Positions 54,395-64,000 of a DNA stretch of 64,000 bases are shown here, piece after piece; position 1 is the stretch's first letter; every line of letters begins with the position of its first letter. The notes beneath the pieces were generated by a model that searched no databases, was not told the origin of the DNA, and saw only the letters and a program-made list of their open reading frames with translations. The stretch is from Prosopocoilus inquinatus (lineage: Eukaryota > Arthropoda > Insecta > Coleoptera > Lucanidae): positions 9,734,001 to 9,798,000 of the forward strand of contig CM069871.1 in assembly GCA_036172665.1 (NCBI GenBank), written 5' to 3'. The position numbers were made by a program, and so were the translations under genes.

Positions 54395-55990
54395 GATGGC
54401 ATATACTGAAAATTGCTCGGAACAAAAAACAAACAATTTTTTTTCATCTCGGACATAAACAACGAAAATCGATAGAAATAAATGACGATCGCAGGATAAC
54501 GGAAAAACTGTAAAATAAACATTGAGAACCTAGATAAAAAAAAAGGAAGCACCTAATTACACGCCCACAAAACAAAACCAAATTCAGTTTTAAACAAAAA
54601 TCGATTGAAACAAATGATAATCGACAGAGGAAAACAACTTTTTCAACATGAGAAATGTCGAGATAAAGGAAAACTATAAAAAAATGACAACATGCTGTAG
54701 CGAGGTAATAAAAAATAGAAATAATTAGTAGAGAGAAGCAAAACAAAAATTGTCTCAGACGTAAATTAAAAACTCGGTGGAAACAAATGACGATCGCAGG
54801 GCAACGGAAAAACTTCAAAAACAAGTCGAAAAGATAAATAATGAATGAAAAAGAAAAAATGGAAGCACCCAATGACACGCCCACAAAACAAACAAGAATC
54901 GACCGGAGAATTTTTTTCCAACGTAAAAATGTCAAGTTAAAAGAAAACTATAAAAAATGACAAAATACTGAGAATTGTAATATTAAAAAAAAAAAATAGA
55001 AATAATCAGAGAAACGAAACAAAAATTTTAAGTTAAAAAAACGATAGAAACAAATGACGATCGCAGGATAACGGAGAAACTTCACAAACAACACGCTGAG
55101 AATTGTAATAAGATAATAAAAAATAAATAAAAATAATCAGAGAAAGGGAAAAAAACTGAAAGTTAAAAAAAAACGATAGAAACAAATGACCATCGCAGGA
55201 TAACAGAAAAACTTCAGAAACATGTCGAGAAGCTGATTAATGAAAGAAAAAAAAATATAAGCATCCAATGACACGCCCACAAAACAAAATAAAATTAATT
55301 TTAAGCGAAAATCGGTGGAAACAAATTGACAATCGAAAGATGAATACTTTTTTCTGATGTGAGAAACGTCAAAATAAACGAAAATGATTAAAAATTACAA
55401 TATACCGGGAAGATAAGGAGATAATAAAAATTAGAAATAATTAGAGAGAGAAACAAAAAACTGTCCAGAAAAAAATCGAGAGAAACAAATGACGATCGTA
55501 AAACAACAGAAAATCTTTAAAAAATGAAATAAAATCATTTTAAAACAAATATCGGTGGAAACAAATGAGAATCGACAGACGAAATCTTTTTCCCAATGTG
55601 AGAAATGTCGAGATAAAAGAAAACTATAGAAAAAATGACGGCACACTGAAAAATGTAACGAGATAACAAAAAATAGAAATAATTAGAGAGAAACAAAACA
55701 AAAAATCTATAAAGGCATAAACAAAAAAAAAATCAATAGAAACAAATGACGATCGCAGGATAATAGAAAAGCTTCCAAAAATATTTCGGGAACCTAAACA
55801 ATGAAAGAAAACAATAAAAATTAAAGAGAAATCAGATTTAAAAACAATAACAGAAATTGTCTCAAAGGAAATCGATAGAAACAGAAACAAATGACAATCG
55901 CAAGATAACAGGGAAAATGTTAAAAAAGATCTGAATCATGAATAAGAAAAAAAAACAGAAGTACCCAAAACAAACAGTTTCAAACAAAAA
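54395..55990. repeat. Inverted copy of the ~330-bp array at 48.3-49.4 kb
   Basis: AACGGAAAAACT, ACACGCCCACAAAACAAA, ATCGGTGGAAACAAATG and GACGATCGCAGGATAAC are the reverse complements of the words listed for the other array. There are five or more units, with shortened ones near the right end. The paired arrays stand about 5-6 kb apart in opposite orientation. Confidence 0.8.
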
Positions 55991-56119
55991 TCGGTGGAAA
56001 CAAATGAAAATCGACAGAAGATAAATATGAAGAACTTGATGAATGGCGAAAATACAAATATATTTATTAATAATTATTTGATGCAAAGGAAAACACTAAC
56101 GAATAACGCAGGAAAAAAT

Positions 56120-56190
56120 CTGTTATCAACGGGACTCGAACCCGCACCGTCTGTTACCATGCCAAGCAGCTCTAACGCTGAGTATAACAG
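56120..56190 (-). repeat. tRNA-like sequence or tRNA pseudogene
   Basis: On the minus strand 71 bases have a perfect 7-bp terminal stem (CTGTTAT with ATAACAG), a D-arm-like CTC...GAG near AGCGTTAGAG, and a T arm GCGGG-TTCGAGT-CCCGT. Two extra unpaired bases lie on each side between the terminal stem and the inner arms, and no convincing anticodon stem forms. It is therefore a pseudogene or a tRNA-derived repeat rather than a working tRNA. The flank AACGAATAACGCAG is shared with the next copy. Confidence 0.5.
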
Positions 56191-56762
56191 CACCAACAGT
56201 CCGAATACTTTAATCTAGCAACTTCAAGGTCAACCCAACTGAACTGAACCCCAGTTAACCCTGTTCAATTCAGCTAAAAAAAATTAAAAATTGAAAAAGA
56301 GTGAAAACTAAAAATCGAACCGGGAACGACTACATTTGAAAACAAAAAACGAAAGGAAAAAAAACAAAAGAAGAACTGAGATTGTCAGAAAATCAAAGGC
56401 AACCAAGCAAGAAAATTAAAAAATCAAAAAGTTTAAACTAAAGAAAAAAATTTTTAAATCAAGGAACAATGATTAAAATGAAGCCGCATGGGATATCAAG
56501 GTCAAGCCAACTAAACTGAACTCGACTCTGTTCGATCCAAGAAAAAAAAAAAGAAAGTCGAAGAAGAAATAAAAAAAAACACAAACTAAAAATTGAATAA
56601 AGAACGAGTAAATTCGCAGAAATCAAAAGAAGATCGGAGATTATTAAAAAAAAAATCAATGGCCAACCCGACCCAACCAAGAAAGAAAATTTAAAAATTC
56701 TGAGGTTTTTATAAAAAATGATTTAATACAAAGGGATTAACGAATAACGCAGAAAAAGTCTA

Positions 56763-56831
56763 CTGTCAGTGGAACTCGAACCCACACCGTTTGTTTTCGT
56801 GCCAAGATGCTCTACCGTTAAGTTAGGACAG
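56763..56831 (-). repeat. Second tRNA-like sequence
   Basis: Sixty-nine bases on the minus strand carry CTGTC/GACAG terminal pairing, an A-box-like TAACTTAACGGTAGAGC and a T arm GTGGG-TTCGAGT-TCCAC. The middle differs from the copy 640 bp away and no standard anticodon arm is seen. Between the two copies (56220-56700) lies AT-rich DNA with CAAGGTCAACCCAAC words. Confidence 0.5.
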
Positions 56832-56944
56832 CGCTGATTAACGGCAATATTAAAATAAAATATTAACAACTTACATCTGATTTATATACCTACAGCGTGT
56901 CCCAGGATTGATATTACAAGAGGTGTAACAGACTAAAAATTTTT

Positions 56945-59103
56945 GACGGACGGAAGTTGAATTAGAAATCAATCTACGACCGAACCAATAAGAGTTCAGC
57001 TTTGCCACTAATCGGACTGAGGTCAAAACAGAGTCGCTTTAAAGATCAAAATACGTGAAAGTTCAATACACGGACGGAGGTTGAAAAGAAATCATTCCAC
57101 GACTGAACCAATAAGAGTTCAGCTTTGCCACTAATCGGACTGAGGTCAAAACAGAGTTGCTTTAAAGATCAAAATACGTGAAAGTTCAATACACGGACGG
57201 AGGTTGAAAAGAAATCATTCCACGACTGAAATAATAAGAGTTCAGCTTTGCCACTAATCGGGCTGAGGTCAAAACGGAGTCGCTTTAAAGATCAAAATAC
57301 GTGAAAGTTCAAAACACGGACGGAGGTTGAAAAGAAATCATTCCACGACTGAACCAATAAGAGTTCAGCTTTGCCACTAATCGGACTGAGGTCAAAACGG
57401 AGTCGCTTTAAAGATTAAAATATGCGAAAGCTCAAAACACGGACGGAGGTTGAAAAGAAATCATTCCACGACTGAACCAATAAGAGATCAGCTTTGCCAC
57501 TAATCGGACTGCGGTCAAAACGGAGTCGCTTTAAAGATCAAAATACGTGAAAGTTAAATACACGGACGGAGGTTGAAAAGAAATCATTTCACGACTGAAC
57601 CAATTAGAGTTCAGCTTTGCCACTAATCGGACTGAGGTCAAAACAGAGTCGCTTTAAAGATCAAAATACGTGAAAGTTCAATACACGGACGGAGGTTGAA
57701 AAGAAATCATTCCACGACTGAACCAATAAGAGTTCAGCTTTGCCACTAATCGGACTGAGGTCAAAACAGAGTCGCTTTAAAGATCAAAATACATGAAAGT
57801 TCAATACACGGACGGAGTTTGAAAAGAAATCATTCCACGACTGAACCAATAAGAGTTCAGCTTTGCCACTAATCGGACTGAGGTCAAAACGGAGTCGCTT
57901 TAAAGATTAAAATATGCGAAAGCTCAAAACACGGACGGAGGTTGAAAAGAAATCATTCCACGACTGAACCAATAAGAGTTCAGCTTTGCCACTAATCGGA
58001 CTGAGGTCAAAACGGAGTCGCTTTAAAGATTAAAATATGCGAAAGCTCAAAACACGGACGGAGGTTGAAAAGAAATCATTCCACGACTGAACCAATAAGA
58101 GATCAGCTTTGCCACTAATCGGACTGCGGTCAAAACGGAGTCGCTTTAAAGATCAAAATACGTGAAAGTTCAATACACGGACGGAGATTGAAAAGAAGTC
58201 ATTCCACGACTGAACCAATAAGAGTTCAGCTTTGCCACTAATCGGACTGAGGTCAAAACAGAGTTGCTTTAAAGATCAAAATACGTGAAAGTTCAATACA
58301 CGGACGGAGGTTGAAAAGAAATCATTTCACGAGTGAACCAATTAGAGTTCAGCTTTGCCACTAATCGGACTGAGGTCAAAACAGAGTCGCTTTAAAGATC
58401 AAAATACATGAAAGTTCAATACACGGACGGAGTTTGAAAAGAAATCATTCCACGACTGAACCAATAAGAGTTCAGCTTTGCCACTAATCGGACTGAGGTC
58501 AAAACGGAGTCGCTTTAAAGATTAAAATATGCGAAAGCTCAAAACACGGACGGAGGTTGAAAAGAAATCATTCCACGACTGAACCAATAAGAGATCAGCT
58601 TTGCCACTTATCGGACTGCGGTCAAAACGGAGTCGCTTTAAAGATCAAAATACGTGAAAGTTAAATACACGGACGGAGGTTGAAAAGAAATCATTCCACG
58701 ACTGAACCAATAAGAGTTCAGCTTTGCCACTAATCGGACTGAAGTCAAAACGGAGTCGCTTTAAAGATTAAAATATGCTAAAGCTCAAAACACGGACGGA
58801 GGTTGAAAAGAAATCATTCCACGACTGAACCAATAAGAGTTCAGCTTTGCCACTAATCGGACTGAAGTCAAAACAGAGTTGCTTTAAAGATCAAAATACG
58901 TGAAAGTTCAATACACGGACGGAGGTTGAAAAGAAATCATTCCACGACTGAAATAATAAGAGTTCAGCTTTGCCACTAATCGGACTGAAGTCAAAACGAA
59001 GTCACTTTTAAGATTAAAATATGCGAAAGCTGAATACACGGACGGAGATTGAAAAAATCATTCCACGACGGCGAACCAATGAGAGTTCAGCTTTGTAACT
59101 AAA
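56945..59103. repeat. 123-bp satellite array, about 17 units, exact register
   Basis: CGGACGGAGG starts units at 57071, 57194, 57317, 57440, 57563, 57686, 57809 and 57932, and then every 123 bp to 59039. The unit contains AAATCATTCCACGACTGAACC, AGTTCAGCTTTGCCACTAATC and GAGTCGCTTTAAAGAT. Variant units (AGAGATCAGC with CTGCGGTC) recur at 5-unit and 4-unit spacing, so blocks were copied together. The first unit near 56948 and the last are diverged. There is no open frame of note. Confidence 0.95.
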
Positions 59104-59440
59104 CTAATTTTTAATTTGTTGTGAAAGTCGAGGAGATCCTGCTGTTAAAATTATTATTGAAGGAGTGTCTAAAAATCGGCGTTTTTCTAAAAAAAAAAAA
59201 AAAACGCCTACTGCAATCGTAAGCTAATAAAGTCGTATTATTATTACTCGTACCGAGCTCTAAATAGATCGGTTGGAAGCTAAAAGAGTTTAAAAGGCAG
59301 TGTTTGGGTTTTGCTCGGTACACGGACGGTGGATGGAAAGAAATCAATCCACGGCTGAACCAACCAATAAGAGTCCAGCTTCGCAACTAATCGGACTGAG
59401 GTCAAAACGTGCCACTTTAAAAGATTAAAATACGCGAAAG
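59104..59440. repeat. Right flank of the 123-bp array, copy of 53540-53890
   Basis: Homology covers the whole segment in direct orientation, including one diverged 123-bp unit at 59320-59430. Positions 59441-60729 hold a G-rich tract (59796-59814) and a TACAGGGTG end near 60185, with nothing coding. Confidence 0.85.
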
Positions 59441-60729
59441 CTTTCACAAAATCGCAAGCGCTGCTTAACCTGAACCAAGATAAACGTGTTAAGTCCAGAA
59501 TTAGAACACACGAGAAACTCAAAATCGTAAAAGCGACATAAATCGCGCGGTTTAGAACTTATTCGCGATATCATACGTGAGAGAAGCGCTAATTCTGTCG
59601 TTACGACCGACCGAAAACAAAACGACCAGGACAGTAACTCGTTAGCGATGTTAATCACTCAACGTTATATATAAAAGTTCCGTCGGATTCTTTCCGAAAA
59701 CTGTTAGCCAGCGAAGTTTTATGTATTTCTGAAGCGAGAAGGCGCGTTTATGATGAGAATTTTCTAATTTAAAAATTTCTAAAGTGCTCTTTACAGGGTG
59801 GGGGAGGGGGGGGGAGTTACATAGTTACATGCCATGAAAACTATAATATGATCTGCGAACTTCTTACTAAACACGATTAACTTTTATATTAAACCCAAGA
59901 AGCTGTGCGCTAAGAAGTGAACCGCATTTTTTTTTTAATTCGAACAATAAATAGTTTTCGCGTTTAGACGCGTTTCGATTGGGATTTAATCTCGGCAGCA
60001 TCATTAATTAAGGTCTTAATTACTGGCAAGAGTTTTAGAACGTCCGCTTTACAAAAAAAAGTCTTCTTCTGAAAGTTGATTGCTGCTCAAAGAAGGACAG
60101 TCCTAATTAGTTAAGTGAAAGTTATTAATGATGTGGCGTGGCGTACGGACTGATTATTTAAAATTGCCGGGAGACAGGGTTATACAGGGTGTTTTATTAG
60201 ATCCGTCGAAAAACTTCAGCATCTAATTTTTGAGATCACATTAAGTTATAAAAAAAAGAAAAACTAAATTGAAACTGTTTTTTTTTTTTTAATTCTGTAT
60301 TCCTTGACTCTTTTGTATCTTAGAGCCACGTATTAATTTTTGAGTAAAAAGTTACATCAATCTATTATAAAGTGACAGAGACAGGTTACTATAATAGCAA
60401 ATGTTTGTTTGTTGGTTAATTCGACACTTCTTTGTAAGTCTTTCGAAAAATTTATACAAAAAATATCATCGTGTCGTACGGGCGTTAAAAAATTATGAAG
60501 AAACGGTCTTTGGTTTCAGAAATTAATGATAATTACTTGATAAAAAAAAAATTCGGAAACGTACTACTTCTTGCTTATAATTTATAACGAACTGTAATAA
60601 ACGTCATCTACGAGTCAATTAAGAAAACAATCAATTTACGTTTGTTCGCTTACAATTACTAAGACTGTCAATTATTCACTTATTCGTTACCTACTGTCTT
60701 CAGTTCAGGTTGGCTTCAACACCGAACAA

Positions 60730-63190
60730 GCGCCATCTATTATCCCAAAGTGAAAACTGATTTAATCGAATTTCAAAAATTTAGCTTCGTCTTTACATAT
60801 ATATTTTTTTTTAATTCGAAACGAATCGAAAATACAAAGTTTACATACGTAAGGGCCAATCAAGCGCAAGAGTCAATCTATTGCAAGAGAGTAATTCACT
60901 GCGCCATCTGTTGTCCAAAAGTAAAAACTATTTTCAACGAATTTCTTAGAATTGCATTTCATCTTCGCGCTTACGTTCTCCGCGCGCAAAGTCACTGGCT
61001 GCGCAATGATTTGAATTTTTGAAAATTATGAATCAGGAGTAATTCAAAGCGCCATCTCGTGACCAAGAGGGAGAACAACTCCAATCGAGCTTCCTCCAAC
61101 AGCATTTTATCTTTCCGCCGACGTCCTCAGCAAAACCCTGCCTGCCTTCTAACTCCGCAATGATTTTACTCATGTTGTAATTCCAAAGTTAAATTTGAAA
61201 ATCTAAAATTAAGCTGTTCTGGGAACATTCGGAGCGCCATCTTTTTGCCAAAAATTGAAGCTATTTTTTCTTTTTAATTTCAAATGTCAGGGTATTGTAT
61301 TGTCATGCTGAAACTCTCAGCGATAACTTCTGCCCTTGCAGTTATTTCTAGGAAATCGAAAGTTAGAAAGCCATGTGTCGTAATGAATTGTTTAGAGCGC
61401 CATCTCTTGGCTCATTTATCGTAATTTGTCGAAAACTGAAAGTCGCTGGCACATAAATGAATGAAAAAGACGACTTCGTTTTAATACTCTCAGTAAGTAC
61501 AATTTTTTCCAGAACATAAATGAAAATATAGAATTACAGCCGCGCAGAGCGCCATCTCTTGACCAAAAATGAAAGCTATTCTTTTTTTCTAATTTCAAAT
61601 GACTGGACATCGCATTGTCACGTCCGCCACTCTCGGCCATAACTTCTGATTCTGCCCTTGCAGTTACTTTTAGGAAATTGAAACTGTCCGTTATTTAGAG
61701 CGCCATCTCTCTTAATTTGTGGAAAACTGAAACTTGTAGGTATTTAATAAATTATCCCAAAATGAAAACTATTTCGTCTTTACACACGTCTTTCTTATTA
61801 AATCCAAAATCTAAAACCTACGTATGTACATAAGAGTCTACCGTACGAATCATACAAAGCGCCATCTGTTGTCCAAAAGTGAAAACTATTTTTGAGAAAT
61901 TTCCTGGAATTGCGTTTCATTTTCACACCAACGTTCCCCGGAAACTCATTGCCCTATAGCTTTGCGCGACGATACAAATTTCGAAATTACACTTCAAAAT
62001 GAAAATCAAGACACGACTGGAATTAATCAAGGCGCCATCTCACGATCAAAAGTGAAAACAACATTAACATTAACCGGTATTTCATCTTTCCGCTGCCGTT
62101 CTCAGTTCCAATAACTTTGCAGTGATGTTAATTATGTAATTCCAAAGTTAAATCGAAAATCTAAAATCCAGCAGTGCTGGGATGATTCATAGCGCGATCT
62201 GTTGACGAAAAATGAAAGCTATTCTTTCTCTTTCATCGTTTCAGTTGACATTCTCGGCAATAACTTCCGCTTCTGCCTTTATAGTTACCTTTAGAAGATC
62301 GAACATCTGAAAGCTGAGCGTCATACTGAATTATTTAGAGCGCCATCTCTTTGCGTCTCGTTTATCTTAATTTGTCGAAAACTGAAAGTCGTAGGCATTA
62401 ATGAAAGACGAATTTCAGAAACACGATTTCGTCTTAACATATTCTCAGTAAACGCGTTTTTTTTTTCCAGAATTTAAATGAAAACGTACAATCGAAGCGC
62501 GCAGAGCGCCATCTCTTGGTCAAAAATTACAGCTATTTGTTTTTTTTTTTCAAATGACAGGACATCGCGTTGTCATGTTGATGTTCTCAGCTCTGTCTCT
62601 TCTTCCGCTTCTGTCTCCGATCTCGAGAACGAAAGTTAGAAAGCTACGCGTCATATAATACTGAAATGCTTAGAGCGCCATCTCTTTGCTCGTTTACCTC
62701 AATTGAATACCTTAATTTGTCCAGAACTGAAAGTCATGGGCATTAATGAATGTGAGGAACTTCAGAAATACGATTTCGTCTCAACATATTCTCAGTAAAC
62801 GCAAGTTTTTCCGGAATTTAAATGAAAACATAGAACCGAAAAGCGCGCAGAGCGCCATCTCTTGACCAAAAATGAAAGCTTTCTATTTTTCTTCTTCTAA
62901 ATTTAAATGACAGGACATCGCATTGTCACGTTTCGCTTCTTCTGCTTGTGCCTTTGCAGTTATTTGTATGAGATCGAAAATTAGAAAGCTATGCGTCACA
63001 CTGTATTATTTAGAGCGCCATCTCTGTGCTCGTTTATCTTAATTTGTCGAAAACTGAAAATCGCACGCATAAATAACGATGACGAACTTCAGAAACACGA
63101 TTTCGTTTTAACATGACGTTCTCAGTAAAGGCATTTTTCTCTTAAATTTAAATCTAAAGAGAAACAAAACGCACAGAGCGCCATCTCTTG
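60730..63190. repeat. GCGCCATCT satellite, block 2: 16 units at ~163 bp
   Basis: GCGCCATCT occurs at 60730, 60901, 61049, 61234, 61397, 61549, 61700, 61859, 62032, 62340, 62506, 62675, 62852, 63015 and 63178, with a one-base variant (GCGCGATCT) at 62192. Spacing is 148-185 bp, mean 163. All cores point the same way. Units differ strongly outside the core, but those about six units apart are most alike (60901 with 61859; 61049 with 62032), which suggests a ~970-bp higher-order unit. Positions 63190-64000 are unrecognised. Confidence 0.9.
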
Positions 63191-64000
63191 GCCAAAAGAG
63201 AAAGCTACTTTAATCGAAGATTTATTGTATTCAATATTCATCACCGTGCCCATAAAAAGCTTCGTCATCTAATTTTTTTTAAGGGATCACTTTTATGATG
63301 ACCCCCTAAGAAGACTTCTTTAGAACTTCTTTGATCCCCAACCGACACGACCCCTCCAGGTCCTTCAAATATTTACAGTTTTGAAAATTGCGCCGCCGCC
63401 TTTGTTTTTGATTTGAGTATGGGTGATAGGAACTTTTTTTTTCTTTTAGAAAAAAATAAAATAAACTTGTAAAATCACGTTTTAAAGAACCCCCGGTCGT
63501 TTCGCATGAATTTCCTCCGGAGAGGACCAGCACATAAAAGAAATTTTAAGACTCGAAACGGAACCGGAGAGAGCGAGGCGAACAAAAGTCGTCGTATAAA
63601 CACGATCTAATCACATCGGGCCCGCGTTTTTTTTTTTATTCTTGCATTTTATTGTCGTCGATAAGGTCTCGGAAGGTCTTTCAACGCTCTGGCTGCAGTT
63701 CGGTGCATTGTCGAGGGAAGTTGGAGGAATTGGCTTTCCATTATGTCATGACTACATTGAAATACAACACACAAAAAAAAAACGGATGAATGTTAACAAC
63801 AAAAAAGAAAGTTTTTAAATTAGTCGAAAATAGCTTCTTCGTATAATAACAACCACCTTGGTCAAAAAAAAAGGAAATACACGTTTGTCATTCATGTTAC
63901 CACTACAATTACTTATTACATTATTAAATTTCTACCAAAAATGTTTGTCAAACGTCTTTTATAATCGCAATAATATACCGATCACGAAATTTTATAAATA

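Noticed and set aside
56120..56190. Functional tRNA gene
   Set aside because: The terminal stem and T arm are good, but there is no proper anticodon arm and there are unpaired bases between stems.
63306..63533. 75-codon minus-strand frame with a QKQRRRR segment, considered as an upstream collagen exon
   Set aside because: No hydrophobic membrane segment, no collagen repeat and no clear splice borders.
1..64000. CRISPR arrays, rRNA genes, bacterial operons
   Set aside because: Nothing with direct-repeat/unique-spacer structure or conserved rRNA sequence was seen. The DNA is clearly eukaryotic.

Overview
The window is AT-rich eukaryotic DNA, about one third G+C by eye. It has long introns, consensus GT/AG splice sites and a dense load of inverted-repeat transposons, satellites and microsatellites. 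Everything fits an insect nuclear genome. A beetle is my best guess, from the many TACAGGGTG-ended repeats and the overall repeat style, but I cannot prove the order. No bacterial operons, rRNA genes or CRISPR arrays are visible.

Only one protein-coding gene can be supported. It is a collagen on the minus strand, seen as 13 small exons between 33816 and 1884: about 900 coding bases in 32 kb, giving roughly 300 residues. Every exon has AG/GT borders on the minus strand, and the reading phases join without conflict from one exon to the next. The predicted chain has Gly-X-Y blocks broken by non-collagenous stretches, the largest encoded by parts of three neighbouring exons (19537-19608, 13075-13143, 12461-12514). 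The order of features (a Lys/Arg-rich start of the first helix, a Thr/Val-rich linker leading into Gly-Pro-Pro repeats, and an Ile-Ile-Glu break before more Gly-Pro-Pro) most resembles membrane-associated collagens with interrupted helices (types XIII, XXIII and XXV and their insect relatives). I did not find the exon for the transmembrane anchor, which should lie upstream (higher coordinates), or the 3' end, which should lie below position 1884. The gene is therefore partial at both ends.

Region by region. 1-1.4 kb: mariner-type MITEs. 1.9-2.8 kb: four exons, with a 300-bp tandem duplication that copies one exon border. 4.8-7.5 kb: an inverted-repeat element, a probable solo LTR, and a repeat carrying a PIF/Harbinger-like MITE. 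8.0-8.2 kb: the largest exon. 9.2-12.1 kb: an unusual array of short TTCTCAA/TTGAGAA palindromes. 12.5-13.1 kb: two non-collagenous exons. 14.1-15.9 kb: a 12-bp minisatellite that is open on both strands. 16.1-16.9 kb: a ~175-bp tandem repeat. 17.5-19.0 kb: a tRNA-like palindrome and a TIR element. 19.5-24.8 kb: four exons with duplicated intron blocks between them. 25.6-33.2 kb: TIR elements, including a clear nested insertion. 33.6-33.8 kb: the two most 5' exons seen.

From 33.8 kb to the right end I find no convincing exon. This part is either a very long 5' intron or the gene's upstream flank. It is a mosaic of tandem arrays: 145/290-bp at 36.8-38.7 kb, 350-bp at 40.2-41.5 kb, ~215-bp at 41.6-44.1 kb, ~163-bp GCGCCATCT satellite at 46.6-47.4 and 60.7-63.2 kb, ~330-bp at 48.3-49.4 and inverted at 54.4-56.0 kb, and an exact 123-bp array at 56.9-59.1 kb. 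MITEs and two tRNA-like sequences lie among them. The most striking signals are the evenly spaced GCGCCATCT array, the nested elements at 29.5-33.2 kb, and the MITE insertion for which an empty-site copy exists in the same window.
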